NCBI RefSeq assembly: GCF_958298935.1
Contig: NC_084927.1
Span: 31,322,001-31,386,000 of the forward strand
Source: Phragmites australis
Taxonomy: Eukaryota > Streptophyta > Magnoliopsida > Poales > Poaceae
Length of the DNA stretch: 64,000 nt
Reading direction: 5' to 3'
The notes beneath the pieces are model-generated. The model saw only the letters and a list, made by a program, of their open reading frames with translations. It searched no databases and had not been told where the DNA came from. The stretch's first letter is position 1; each line of letters opens with the position of its first letter. Of this stretch, positions 11,246-22,741 are shown one piece after another. Position numbers and translations under genes: made by a program.

Positions 11246-11606
11246 TCATCTCCTGTAGAAGAAGCGCTTGAGGTAGAAACTGAGAAGAAGGACACCCCTT
11301 TCGAAGGTGCACCTGAACCCAGGCTTCCGCGAGCGTTCCCACCCTTTGTTCATCATCCTGGACACGATGCCTCGTACAGCCACCCCGTGCGGAACCTGAT
11401 GATGCAGCTCTCGCCGGTGCTGCTGTCCTCCTCGATGGTGTACTACGGAAGCGTTGTGTCGGCGAGGTCTGGGTAGTGGAGCATGAACTTGTAGCCCCTG
11501 ATGATCTTGGGCGACGTGTGGTCGTGGTCGTAGGGCACGCGGTTGTACTTGCTCCACTCTTACCCTGTTCGCACCCGCGTGACGTACTTGGGCTTTCGCC
11601 ACTCTA
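11246..11606 (-). pseudogene. CTN: Cactin C-terminal fragment
   Basis: The minus strand reads RKPKYVTRVRTG, then a stop, EWSKYN, YDHDHTSPKIIRGYKF, HYPDLADT, a second stop, YTIEEDSSTGESCIIRF, then after a frameshift NKGWERSRKPGFRCTFERGV and a C-terminal FFYRR with stop at 11246-11248. This is the conserved C-terminal domain of Cactin, a nuclear protein linked to pre-mRNA splicing in eukaryotes (known: RKPKYFNRVHTGYEWNKYN-type motif, final KRYRYRR). Two in-frame stops and one frameshift make it non-functional. It has no introns and no N-terminal part, so it is a captured or relic fragment. It lies in the same orientation as gene X, from which it is separated only by the copia insertion. Confidence 0.85.
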
Positions 11607-11739
11607 GCCCCACCGGCGACATCTGTGTCGCTGGCAATGCGATGGGGCAGAGCGACTATGATCCCTCCTTGTCAGCGTCCGCGATGCAGTCTTCGCGCTC
11701 GCCTTTTGGGTCCGTTTTTTCATAGAACGATGACCTTCC

Positions 11740-12256
11740 AGTTGGGTCCGACCACTGGATCACGAGCGTGACCACTCTGGATTTGCGACAACGCAAGTGA
11801 CCAGACTTCTCGACCACCCGAGCGACCAGTCTGAGCGACCAGTCGTACATGCTCGATCACGACTAGTCTGGCTATTCGCCATGTACGTGCTGCTCTCGAT
11901 CGCGCCGATCAACCAGCAACGCCCAGGAACTCCTGAGTCGTGTACTACTCGGGAGGAACAAAAATTAACATGAACAAAAAAACATGAGGCTCTCTGGAGG
12001 AAATTTTAGACTCTATTCAACTTATCTTGACTTGCGACTTTTCGACTTATCTGGCATATACAATCCAGGGATTACAACTCTATATTTATAGCAACCAACT
12101 AACTCCGAATCCTAACACGAATCGTGCCATCCCACGATCCGACTCCGACTCAAACTCTGTACACATACGAACGAGCTATAGCCGTATACGAACTCCTTGC
12201 TTCCGCATCGGTGTGAAACGAGTTCCCGAGGCCCACAACAAGGATTAAATTCAACA
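11740..12256 (-). repeat. Copia 3' LTR
   Basis: In element orientation it runs TGTTGAAT...CCAAC(T), the last base having mutated from the expected A. It contains a cluster of short GACCAGT/GACCACT repeats (about 11750-11860) shared with the other LTR, and a TATATTTATAG-like stretch near 12080. Confidence 0.92.
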
Positions 12257-12399
12257 TATTCCCCCTTAATCTTGTGGTGGGTCAAGATCACAAACTCCCA
12301 AAAGATGTCACATGATTGCCAGCTTCACCGCCGTCAATGCCTTCGTTAGAGCGTCAGCTCGCTGCTCCTCCGTGCAGATGAAATCTACCTCAATCTGGC

Positions 12400-13530
12400 C
12401 TACTTCAACGCAATACAGATGAAATGAAACTTGGTGTCAATGTGTTGACTGCGGCCATGAAACACTGGATTCTTCATCAAAGCAATCGCTGATTTGTTAT
12501 CAACAAATAATTTGATTGCTTTGGGTTCTTCTCCTATCAGCTCCCCCAACAGACTTCTAAGCCACAGTGCTTGGCATGCAACCACCGTTGCCGCCATAAA
12601 CTCAGCCTTGCAGGAAGACAAAGCAACCATTTTCTGCTTCTGCGAGTTCCATGACACTAGGCTATCATTAATATAGAAAGCTGCGCCCTTTGTTCCATGG
12701 GGAATTTTGTGGGATTGCAATCCAGCATACCGAATTGACCAAGAATCTTCTTCGCATACGTTGTTTGCTTGATTGTGATTCGCTTATCTTCTTGCGCTAT
12801 CTCAATCCCGAGATAGTAATTGAGCAATCCGAGATTGGTCATCTCGAACTCACTCATCATGTGCTGCTTGAATCCAATGATGTCCTTTGGACTTTCTCCT
12901 GTCACAATGAGATCATCAACATATACTCCAACAATAACACCATGTTGGCCTGTTCCTCTTGTGTATACGGCGTGATTTTGAGCACACTTCACAATTCCAA
13001 GTTGCTTTAAACTTCTATCAAGCCAGATATTCCAAGCTCGTGGCGCTTGCCGGAGCCCATACAATGCCGTGTTAAGTTTGAGCACAAGATTCTCTTTATT
13101 CTTCACTACAAATCCCTCCGGCTGGGTCACGTATACTTCCTCTCTGAGCTCACCATTTAAGAATGACTATTTAACATCCAGATGATGAACTTGCCAACCT
13201 CGGTTGGCTACAACAGCAAGGATGATGCACAAACACTTCTTTGAAATTGATTCCTCGCCGCTGCACATATCCCTTCACGACCAACCTTGCCTTGTGCTTG
13301 ATCACATCTCCTTCTGTGTTCTTCTTCAGTTTGTAAACCTATTTAAGTCCAATCGGCTTGTGACCAGCTAGCAACGCCGTGAGAGTCCATGTGTCATTTT
13401 TCTCTATGGACTCGATCTCCTTGGCCAAGGTGTCCTCCCAGACCTGCTGTCCAGCGGCCTCAAGGTAGCAAGACGGCTCCTCCGTCTCCACGAGCATGGC
13501 CTCTTCTTCCACGTCCCCATCGAGATCCAA
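12400..13530 (-). pseudogene. Copia reverse transcriptase and RNase H remnant
   Basis: The RT section (13130-12657) has [17 protein letters not shown] and the catalytic YVDDLIVTG. The RNase H section (12720-12400) has SWNSQKQKMVALSSCKAEFM and FVDNKSAIALMKNP. Upstream, at 13530-13339, a fragment with the WEDTLAKEIESIEKNDTW word marks the start of the RT domain. Frame breaks lie at about 13140-13330 and 12700. Copying and integration would need help from another element. Confidence 0.88.
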
Positions 13531-14148
13531 TCATGGAGCATCTCTCATGATGTCAACAATGTGCCTGTATCGAACAGGTCCTTCATCTATACTGCTACTC
13601 CCGCTCGATAACGGTGTGACCCGATCATCCACCGGCAATTCAGGTGCCGGCAGCACCACTAGATTGGTGGGGTTTTTTGGAGAGGCGGCTGCCGTGCGTG
13701 CCCTTCCGGCATCACCTCGCTGACCAATGGAGTCGATGAAGGAGCTGGATCACCATGTGTCGTGGGTATATGCAGACTTGCTGGACCACTGAGTGACATA
13801 GCGCCCACCACCGGCTCAGTGCTAATCACCTCCTCGACCTTGAAATCAGATGGCTCCCTGCCGCTTGTACTTGTACACCAGCTCCACTCCATGCTTTCAT
13901 TGAATTTAACAGCACGACTTACATGAATTTCCCACGCCATGGATCAAAGAGACGATACGCCTTGCAACCGTCCTCAACGCCAACGTACACCATCGATTGG
14001 CTTCAGTCATCGAGCTTCTTCAAATATGGCGTTGTTACCTTCGCGTGTGCAGTGCAGCCAAACACACGAAGGTGCATCAAATGTGGCTTCCTTCCGTTCC
14101 AAGCCTCGAATGGGGTGCATTCGTCCAGCGTCTTCATCGGCAAGCGGT

Positions 14149-15100
14149 TCAAGAGATACACCGCATGCCGCAACGCCTCGCCCCAAGACTTCCAGGCACA
14201 TTCATGCTCTTGAGGAGGGACCTCGCCATCACCATCACGGTCCTATTCCTCCGCTCCACCACGCCGTTTTGTTGTGGCATGTAGGGCGTGGTGAGGTGCC
14301 GTTTGATTCCGGCCTCCTCGCATAACTGGGTGAACTCTGCAGAGAGGAATTCGCCACCACGATCAGTCCTTAACATCTTGATACGTTGCCCGCTCATGTT
14401 CTCAGCCTACAACTTTAACTTTCTGAACACGGAGCAAGCTTGGTCCTTTGACTTGATTATGAACACCCACATCCACCGTGAGTAATTATCCGCAATTAAC
14501 ATGAAGTAACTGTTACCGATGAGTGTCGAAGGTGTGAACAGCCCGCAAAGGTCAGCATGTAGCAACTCTAGTGGCTTCTCCGCCCTGAAATTTGCCGCTA
14601 CCGAAAATGGCTGTCTCACCTGCTTTGCCAGGTTTTGGTGTGTGATTGCTGGCACTCCTACCACCATCCCCTTGTCGACAAGCAGATTCATAGTAATGAA
14701 GTTGACATGTCCGAGTCTCGCATGACAAAGCCACACCAGGTCTTCAAGGCTGGTTAAGAGACACACCAGCGTCACTTGATGTAGCTCAATCTTGTAGAGG
14801 CGATTTGGAGTTTGCCTCACCTTCATAAGCAACCGTGCATGACTATTATCATACACACGTAGATGTTCAGCATCCATGATTACCTTGTGTCCGACTTCGG
14901 TAAGTTGTCCAAGGCTGATGATATTGCTGCACAGTCTTGGAATGTAGTAGACCTCCTGTAACAGTTACTGTTCGCCGTTCTTGCAGCTGAACACAACAGA
15001 CCCTATGCCCATGATCTGCACCGTGGAGCCATCCCCGAACTTCACCTTGCCAGTGACACCTTCATCCAGCTCTCTGAACTTCTCTTTGTCACTGGTCATG
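14149..15100 (-). pseudogene. Copia protease/integrase remnant
   Basis: From 14877 the minus strand carries the pre-integrase and integrase domains: CHARLGHVN, then HADLCG (first catalytic Asp), LRTDRGGEFLS (second Asp) and NGVVERRNRT (catalytic Glu), so the DDE residues survive. The CxxC half of the zinc-binding HHCC motif is deleted after ITHQNLAKQ. A stop or frame break at about 14400 separates the two halves. The protease is too decayed to place precisely (14880-15100). Confidence 0.82.
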
Positions 15101-15238
15101 TGATTACTGGCCCATTGTCCAGGTACCAGACCTTAGAGCTGGAGCCTCCCTCCGTTGTGTCGCGTAGTTCTGGCTTCAACTTCTCCTCATTCAGCAGCAC
15201 GGCTCCCCACTGGTGTTGCTGTTCTTATGCTGGCTCTT

Positions 15239-16147
15239 CTAACACCACGAGTAGCAGGGCCAGCTCGGTGTCGTCAGCATGAGTGAGATGTGTCTCCTCT
15301 TCCTTCTTCTTCGGTGCCTTGCACTCGTTCGCATAGTTCCCCATCTTGTAGCAGTTGTAGCACTTGATGTGGCTCTTGTTGCGGCGACCGCCACCGAGGC
15401 GCTCTCCTCGTCATTGCACGACATCCCGCCGTGACCACCTCTGCCACGACCTCTACCACATTCACGACCACCCTGACCACTATTGCTGCTATCTGCAGCA
15501 AGGTGGGATTTGCCCTTGTTGCTTGATGAGGAGTTGCCACCATCCATCTTCTGTCGCGCCTTGTTCCTTGAGCTGTCTGTCGCTGATACTATTGCCACCG
15601 GATGCACGCGGGCGAGTACGTTCCGGAAACGCCTTAAGCCACCCCATTGCTTAATTGAGCGGCATCTTTTTGAGGTCATAGAACTGCTCGATCCCGACGA
15701 TCACAGTCAAAAATCGATCCAGCACAGTGTCAGACAGCTTTTTGACCAATGCAATGTCGTCGAGCGTCTCCCCTAGGTTTGCGTACTGGTCCAAGCTCTC
15801 TCCCTCCTGCAAGCGCATGGCGTTGAAGCGATCCCATTCTTGAAGCGATCCGCGTCGATGAACTTTGTCTTGAGACAATCCCAGACCTCCTTTGTTGCTT
15901 TCTTCCTTGCCACCTGCATCAGGAGATCCTCCGAGAGCGCTTGGAAGAGATGTGACTTCGCCTTCTTATCCTTCTTCTCATCAACGATCGCACCGGCCAC
16001 CGGTTCGATTGCCTCCCAGACGCCTTCATCTTCCATCATCGCCTGCACACAAATCACCAAGCTTTTGTCGTCAACTGCGGCTACATGAACGGCCCAACGC
16101 CCGCTCTCCCGCGCCGCCTCACCCTGTGGAACGATCAACATATTCAC
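15239..16147 (-). pseudogene. Copia gag (UBN2-type) remnant
   Basis: The N-terminal part (16147 to about 15780) reads VWEAIEP, KSHLFQALSEDLLMQVA and KEVWDCLKTKFI, typical of copia gag of the UBN2 type. It continues after a frame change with LQEGESLDQY and DRFLTVI. A nucleocapsid-like region rich in Gly/Arg follows near 15440. The zinc knuckle is split among frames. In a live element it would form the virus-like particle. Here it is broken by several frameshifts. Confidence 0.8.
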
Positions 16148-16183
16148 AAGTTAGTGCTGCGTCCTACCAGCTCTGATACCAGA

Positions 16184-16701
16184 TGTTGGGTTCGACCACT
16201 GGATCACGAGCGCGACCACTCCAGATTTGCAACAACGCAAGCGACCAGACTTCTCGACCACCCGAGCGACCAGTCTGAGCGACCAGTCGTACAAGCTCGA
16301 TCACGACTAGTCTGGCTATTCGCCGTGTACGTACTGCTCTTGATCACGTCGATCGACCAACAACGCCTAGCAACTCGTGAGTCGCGTACTACTCGGTGAG
16401 AACGAAAATCAACAGGAACAAAAACACGTGAGGCTCTCTGGAGGAAATTTTAGACTTTATTCAACTTATCTCAACTTGCGACTTTTCGACTTATCTGGCA
16501 TATACAATCCCGAGATTACAACTTTATATTTATAGCGACCTGCTAACTCCGAATCCTAACACGAATCGTGCCATCTCATAATCCAACTCCGACTCGAACT
16601 CTGCACACATACGAATGATGCTATAACCGTATACAAACTACTTGCTTCCGCATCGACATGAAACAAGTGCCTAAGATCCATAACAAAGATTAATTCCAAC
16701 A
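16184..16701 (-). repeat. Copia 5' LTR
   Basis: Begins TGTTGGAATTAATC and ends CCCAACA in element orientation. It is bordered internally by the primer-binding site at 16171-16181. The same GACCAGT-type short repeats as in the 3' LTR lie at 16196-16310. Confidence 0.93.
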
Positions 16702-16706
16702 CTTCC

Positions 16707-17480
16707 GCACTTCCCTACCTGGATAAGCTCTGTCACCTCTTGCCAGTGCTAGACGATCTTGTCCTCGCTGGCAGCCATCTGCACGGTGATGGTCTACTGC
16801 ATAGCGTCGAGTACTTCAAGGTTATTGCCCTCCGTGGCGCGCTTCACGTCGATCGAAACCCCTGAGTGCAAGAACCTCTCGTTGTGCCTGGCCGTCTTAG
16901 TGGCCATCAAGATCTCGGTGTTGCACAGTACCATGGAGGCCTCCCAGAAGGGCCCGTTCACCTTGTCAAGATTGACATGCGTCCCGTCTCGCTGAGCTCC
17001 CTCAACTCCTCCGCAGACGCGCCATGGGACGCCATGAGCGCGCACCGCCGTGTCCCATCGAGAGACTCCACGAGCATGTCAATGCGCTTGGGGCACCCCT
17101 CGGTGAACCGTATCCCTGCCCTAAGCCTGCTCTGCTTAAGGAGGAAAACAACCTCCTTTGCCTCCTCCTCCGCCCTGGCGAGCGGCAGCGACGCACGTCG
17201 CACCGCGGCAGACGCCTTGACCTCGGCGACCTCCTTGTGGCGCGCGAGGTAGCGGTGGCGCCCCAATCGAAGCGACACGATGCCCGGGAGGAGGCTGTGG
17301 GACAGTCTCGGTCGAGCTTCTTGCGCCAGATGAATGCGTCGAGGCCGCGGGCCACTAGCTTCTCTGAGACCATGGCAGCACGGCGGCGGACGGCCTTAGA
17401 CAGCGTCTTCGACGGTCGCGAGGCCTCGTGCTCGGGGTGGCGGCGCGCGATGAAGTTCGAAGGGTACCCTGGTCAAAAGA
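16707..17480 (-). pseudogene. Gene X fragment, 17 kb copy (no internal non-coding stretch)
   Basis: The minus strand carries words of gene X in order: EKLVARGLDAFIWRKKLDRD, EEEAKEVVFLLKQSRLRAG, IRFTEGCPKRIDMLVESLDG, ASAEELREL, VNGPFWEAS and RHNERFLHSGVSIDVKR. Unlike copies A, B and D it runs from TEGCPKRIDML to LVESLDG without the non-coding stretch of about 150 bases, so it is the intron-less or pre-insertion state. At least two frameshifts are needed, and the 3' end is cut at VGK by the junction now holding the copia element. The family is not recognised. It looks like a soluble, partly coiled-coil protein. Confidence 0.5.
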
Positions 17481-17660
17481 TGTTACGTAGTATCGGTCGC
17501 TCGCGTAACTGGCTCGAGTCGGTTTGCTGCGTAGAAGAAATCGAGTCGGCAAGGGACGGACAAAAACTGATCCGGCAGCAATCGATCAGATGTGCGTGGG
17601 TGGTTGCGTATGCGCTACACTATTGATCAATCTCCCGATTCCACCTGTGGGACATAGTAT

Positions 17661-17750
17661 TTCACCAGCAGTTAAGAAAACCACCCCGTTATAATGCTCA
17701 CCGATAAGATAGCCCGTTTCCATCCCCCACGTCCCAGCCCCACCTGGCAT
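17661..17750 (+). repeat. Orphan copy of the thioesterase 5' flank
   Basis: TTCACCAGCAGTTAAGAAAACC through CCCGTTTCCATCCCCCAC to CAGCCCCACCTGGCAT matches 59952-60042, directly upstream of the acyl-CoA thioesterase. No thioesterase exon follows here. It lies just past gene X, in the same relative place as in the right-hand unit. Confidence 0.75.
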
Positions 17751-18272
17751 TGTGCACATATGGGAATAGCAATTTTACCTATTTATCCGTACATAATACT
17801 TTAATATAGTCAGGTTTGTTTCTTGTTTACTACTCGCAGTCATATTTGTGGGCGAAATTCGCTACTCAACGGATATACGGATGCAAATATGGATAAAGCT
17901 TTCCTATATACATAGCATACGTTTACCCGTCTATATACGACTGATAGGCTAGTCCGGATGCCCCACGCTCCTACTCCTTACTCCAACCCTCACCAGGCCA
18001 ATCTAACATTCTAACCCCGCCCCACACCTAGGTCCCCACTCCCCCACCTCCCCTCGCTAGTCACTTATCACGGCGGTAGCATTGGAAGCAGAAGATGCTA
18101 GGAGGACGCAAGGCGGAAGCTCCATCTTTGCCTCGCGGCTACTCCACTCCTCCCCACTTCCCCTGTACGGCTGCTTCTTTGTGAAGTAGATACACTTCAA
18201 CGGCTCAACACCAGAAGGGCACGTGTCTCTCCAATGGTCCAATTAATGCAAGATGGATGCATGGTAGACAAT
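17751..18272. other. Intergenic stretch without recognised feature
   Basis: AT-rich to about 17940, then C-rich. An open frame on the minus strand at 18057-18242 has no recognisable motif. Nothing further is supported. Confidence 0.4.
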
Positions 18273-18660
18273 TGTGACGGTCCTACGACCAAGCACGACC
18301 GTTGAGGAAGGAATTTGGCATAGCAGTGGGAGAGAGGAAGAGAGGTTCAGAGTTCGGAGGAGGTCTGTTCTATCATGTTCAGTTCTTCAGTTCGTTATAG
18401 CGCTGATATTTCAATCATAGTGCAACACACCGCCAACCCACGCTAGCTAGCATGGAATCCGACCCACACATGACATATACGCAACACCAAGGCCGTCCCA
18501 AACCCCGCCCAACCCGATCAGCACAATAGCGCCATCATCATCAAGTGTCAGTGTTTCCCACGCTAGTCTCTCGGGAACCTAACATTCCCTCCCCCTTGGA
18601 CGTAGCTTGTCCCCGAGCTGGAGCTCGCGGATAGCAATGGCATAGATTGCATTCATCCTC

Positions 18661-20753
18661 CTAGGTAGACACGTGAGCTGGTAATGAACTCCACTGGATG
18701 AGGCAATGACGAGCAGTAGAAGGTCTGCGAGGCACCAAGGAGTGTTGTAACACTGATAATGGAAACACCACGAGTGTTGTATCAGTACTAACCAAGGAGA
18801 GATCATTGCTGACTTGCTGATGCGAAGGGACATGATGTTTCAACTGGGAAATGTGAACAACTGGATGAATTTGAACATGCAAGGGCAAGTCCAACTTGTA
18901 AGCCGTGTGGGTCAGTTCTTTGAAGAATGTTGAAGGAGCCATAGAATCTGAAGGACAGCTTCTGATTTCCACGGAAGGACACCGACGATTGCAGATGTGG
19001 CTAAAGTTACAGATAGACACTATCACCAACTTGGAACTCGTGTTCACTACGGTGAGCATCATCTTGCTCTTTCATGCGCTGCTGGGCATGATGCAGTTGT
19101 TGCTGAATAAGATGGGTCAGTGGGTTCCTTTCTTTGAGCCAATTTTCAAGATCCAGCACGGTGCAAGCTTCAACATTGACAATACCAAAGTACAGAGTGG
19201 GATGGCCATAAAGCACTTCAAACGGAGTGCGTCCAAGAGAAGAATGATAAGATGTATTATACCAACACTCCACGAGCGGTAGCCACTTACTCCACTGCTT
19301 TGGACAAGAATAAACCGTGCAACAGAGGAAAGTTTCCAAACACTGGTTGAGGTGTTCCATTTGACCATTGGTCTGAGGATGGTACGAAGAACTCATGAGC
19401 AATTGAGTATCCATTAATTTGAATAATTCTTGCCAAAGATGACTGGTAAACACACGATCTCTATTGGAAATGATGGCCTGAAGAAGTCCATGAAGCTTGT
19501 AGACATGGTTGAGGAACAATTGAGCTACCTATATAGCCATGAATGATGAGCAAGGGGCAAGAAATGGCTGCACTTTGTAAATTTTTCAATCACCACCAAG
19601 ATCACATCAAATCCATTGGACATGGGTAAGCCTTCAATGAAGTCTATGCTTATGGTACTCCAAGCCTCAGAGGGAATGGGATGGGGCTCGAGCAGACCAT
19701 GCAACTTCACATGCTCAATCTAGGCTTGCTGACAAATAGCACAAGATTGCACATACACCTTCACTGGTTCCTTAAGTTTTGGTCAGGCAAAAAGAGCTTT
19801 AATCTTGTGATAAGTGGCATGGAACCCAGAATGACCACCTATTCCACTTCTATGCAAAGCTTGGAGAATATGATTTTGAGCCAAAGAGTTATTACTCACC
19901 CACACAAGACCTTTAAACCTGATGACACCATTTAGAAGAGAGAAGTCGTTACTATTGTCAAGAGACACACTGAGCTCAGTCGACAATTGCTTGCACTCAA
20001 GATCATTAGCATAACTAGATATGAGCCTTTCAATCCAAGTAGTACAGGTAGATATGGCAGCAACATGAACATAATCTGGATGCCTAGATAGAGCATCAGC
20101 AGCTGCATTGGTGATCCCTTGTTTGTATTGGATCTTATAATGTAAATCCATAAGTTTGAGCACAACTTTTTGTTGCAAACGAGGGGTTGCATGCTGTTCT
20201 ATTAGAAAAAAGAAGACTGAGATGATCAGTACGAAGAGTAAACTCGCGCACCTGAAGATAAGCATGTCATTTGTCGATAGCCAATAACACTGCCATACTC
20301 TCCTTTTCATATGTAAAAAGAGTACGATTGCGCGTGCAAAGGGATTTACTAAGATAGGTAATCGGGTGTCCGTCTTGCATGAGCACAGCTCCAATGCCGT
20401 AATCACTAGCGTCAGTTTCCACAACAAAGGCTTAGAGAAATGCGAAATTGCCAAATAGGAGCCTTACTCAAAGAGTGTTTCAGTAACTGAAATGCCTATT
20501 AAGTGTGAGGAGTCCACTGAAATGCCACACCCGTTTTGAGCAATTGAGTCAAGGGTTGGCTGATGACCCCATAATTCTTGATAAAGCGATGGTAATACCC
20601 AGTTGAACACAAGAAACTTCTGAGGTGTTTGAGAGTAGAAGGAGTAGGACAATTGATAACAGCTGACGCTTTAGAAGGTTCAGTTACAACTCCTTGAACT
20701 GAAATGATATGCTCTAAATATTCAATCGAGCACTGAGCAAAAACACACTTCAA
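18661..20753 (-). pseudogene. Gypsy RNase H, integrase and C-terminal remnant
   Basis: The RT connection and RNase H start at 20753-20499. A zinc-binding H2C2 region is at about 19850-19800, and integrase core words SNRDRVFTSHLWQELF, SSSYHPQTNGQMEHLNQCLE and RTPFEVLYGHP at 19519-19100. The C-terminal part (19062-18850) has LPLHVQIHPVVHISQLK, the usual linker before a chromodomain. A convincing chromodomain is not visible. Several frames are needed. Confidence 0.87.
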
Positions 20754-20819
20754 CAGCTTACCAAGAATTTATGGTCATGTAAGATAACAAAAACCCGACG
20801 AAGATGTTCCAGGTGCTCG

Positions 20820-21900
20820 ACAGAAGTCTTGCTGTAAACCAATACATCATCCATAAAAACCAGAACGCACTAATGCAACAAAGGAGCAAAATTTTTATTC
20901 ATGATTCCTTGGAATGTCGCTGGCGCATTCATGAGCCCAAAGGGCATAACAAAAAATTCATACAACCCATTGTGAGTCCGAAAGGCTAACTTAAACTCAT
21001 CCCCTTCAACAATACGAATTTGGTGGAAACCAGTGTGGAAATCAAGCTTTGTGGAAATGGCATCACCGGCCAACTCATCCAACATTTCATCCATAATCGA
21101 CAAAGGGTGCTTGTTCTTCACTATGATAGCATTGAGATGACGGTAGTCGACACAAAATCGCCATGAACCGTCTTTATTCTTAACCGAAAAAACAGAAGAG
21201 GCAAATGGGCTAGAGCTCGGCCGAATGACCCCTTGATCCAACATAGCATGCAGTTGAGCTTCTATCTCTGATTTTTTATTGGGGGCATATCGATATGGTC
21301 GCATGTTGACCGACTGTGCCCTAGGAATCAATGGAATATGATGGTCAAACGCCCGAGTAGACGGTAGTGCGATAGTTTCAGCAAACAAGGCAGGAAACTT
21401 TGTCAGCAAATACTGTAGCTCGTCTGGTATTGACTGACCAGATGAAACTGATGACACAACATTGGAGCATACATGCAACAATTCCACTATGAAATCCACT
21501 AATCCTCTCTGAAGTAAGCCATCTAACTTGCGGGAACTCAATTCAGCACACTAAAATGCATCATCAGTAATACCTTGTAAGAGAATACGTCGTCCATTGA
21601 GAGCGAAGCACATCTGTCTGTGCCGCCAAAGAACCCACATGAGGCTATGGTCATCCAACCAATCAGCACCCAAATTGAGATCAAAGCACTACAATGGAAG
21701 AATTCAAACATCCTGAGTGAAGCTGAATCCCTGAATGAACCACTGTAGCTGCCTAACCATGGAGTCACATGTAATAACACTCCCATTAGCTGCAGATTTT
21801 TTTTTCTTTCAAAATTGATCGACTGAACAGGTAGCTTCAAACACTGAACTAAAGCTTCACTAACAAAAGTGCCAACACTTCTGGAGTCCACAAGCACCAA
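20820..21900 (-). pseudogene. Gypsy protease and reverse transcriptase remnant
   Basis: The protease part (21900-21538) has LVDSRSVGTFVSEALV, where the expected DSG active-site triad reads DSR, so activity is lost. RT (21541-20870) has FCVDYRHLNAI, KLDFHTGFHQIRI and FVMPFGLMNAPATFQ. The catalytic FMDD lies further on at about 20845-20856, beyond a frame break. The element cannot make an intact polymerase. Confidence 0.87.
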
Positions 21901-22225
21901 AATCGCATATTTATCAATGAAACCCTGAACCTCATGGTTTTGCGCGATTTCTTAACAAATGGCTCTTGAGATTCAACCGACAAAATTGCCTCAGATGGTT
22001 CCTCTTTGTCAGAAACTGAGTCTGATCTAGAACCTGCTCTGATCTAAAAAACTTCCAAGAGCTCCTCAATCACATGTAGAGATACCTAATTAGGACATTT
22101 ATGACTTTTTCTCCACTCATCCCCACAAGTAAAGCACAACCCCTTAGCTCTTCGATAAGCCTTAAGAGACTCCAACTTGTCTTCTACAGTTTTGTTAGTG
22201 CGATTGCTTTCCTCCTTAACATTGC

Positions 22226-22741
22226 TTAGCTTATCTTATCACTGGGAGAGAATACCCAGCTCCCAGCCTTGCTAAAGTCTTTGCCCACGTTTCTCTTCTT
22301 ATGGGACTCCAACTCTTCTTGCAAAAGAGTAGAGCTGGAGCAGTATCCACACTTCTTGGGTGATGCAAAGCAATAGCAAATCGAATGTCCTCCCTCAACC
22401 TCCCTAAGAATCTTGTATAGAAGGATGTTATGAATTAGCTTTTCAAAGCTGTTGTAATAATCTACAACAGAACATGTCTGTTTTAGATTATCCAATTGAC
22501 GCATATGTTGTTGATACTGATCTCTATCAAATTGATCACAAAATGCTCTACACATCTCCTCCCAACAGATCACCCTCCCACGCAACTCATAGGTCTGCAA
22601 CCAAGAGGTCGTTGCACTAGTGAAATTTAGCGCGATAGACCTAGTTTTCAGACTATATCCAACTGAATAAACCTCAAAATACATTTCACACCAGTCCTTC
22701 CATAGTTGTGGGTTTTCACCATCAAATTTTGGAAACTCCAA
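22226..22741 (-). pseudogene. Gypsy gag remnant
   Basis: The minus strand begins MEFPKFDGENPQLWKDWCEM and continues with ALNFTSATTSWLQTYELRG and WEEMCRAFCDQFDRDQYQQH, the retrotransposon gag fold typical of Ty3-gypsy. The downstream part is out of frame. A zinc-knuckle-like CFTCGDEWRKSHKCPN word lies near 22090-22140 after a stop. Confidence 0.85.

Larger units (their letters stand above)
11740..16701 (-). mobile_element. Ty1-copia retrotransposon, full length but degenerate
   Basis: Two LTRs (11740-12256 and 16184-16701, about nine in ten positions identical by eye) enclose gag, integrase, reverse transcriptase and RNase H in the copia order on the minus strand. The target-site duplication is CTTCC (11735-11739 and 16702-16706). 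The primer-binding site (TGGTATCAGAG, minus strand, 16171-16181) and a polypurine tract (AAGGGGGAATA, minus strand, 12257-12267) sit next to the LTRs. Multiple stops and frameshifts break the polyprotein, so it is non-autonomous. It inserted between gene X and the Cactin fragment. Confidence 0.95.

Noticed and set aside
17024..17626. 200-codon open frame on the plus strand
   Set aside because: Antisense of gene X; the minus strand shows words conserved among four copies.
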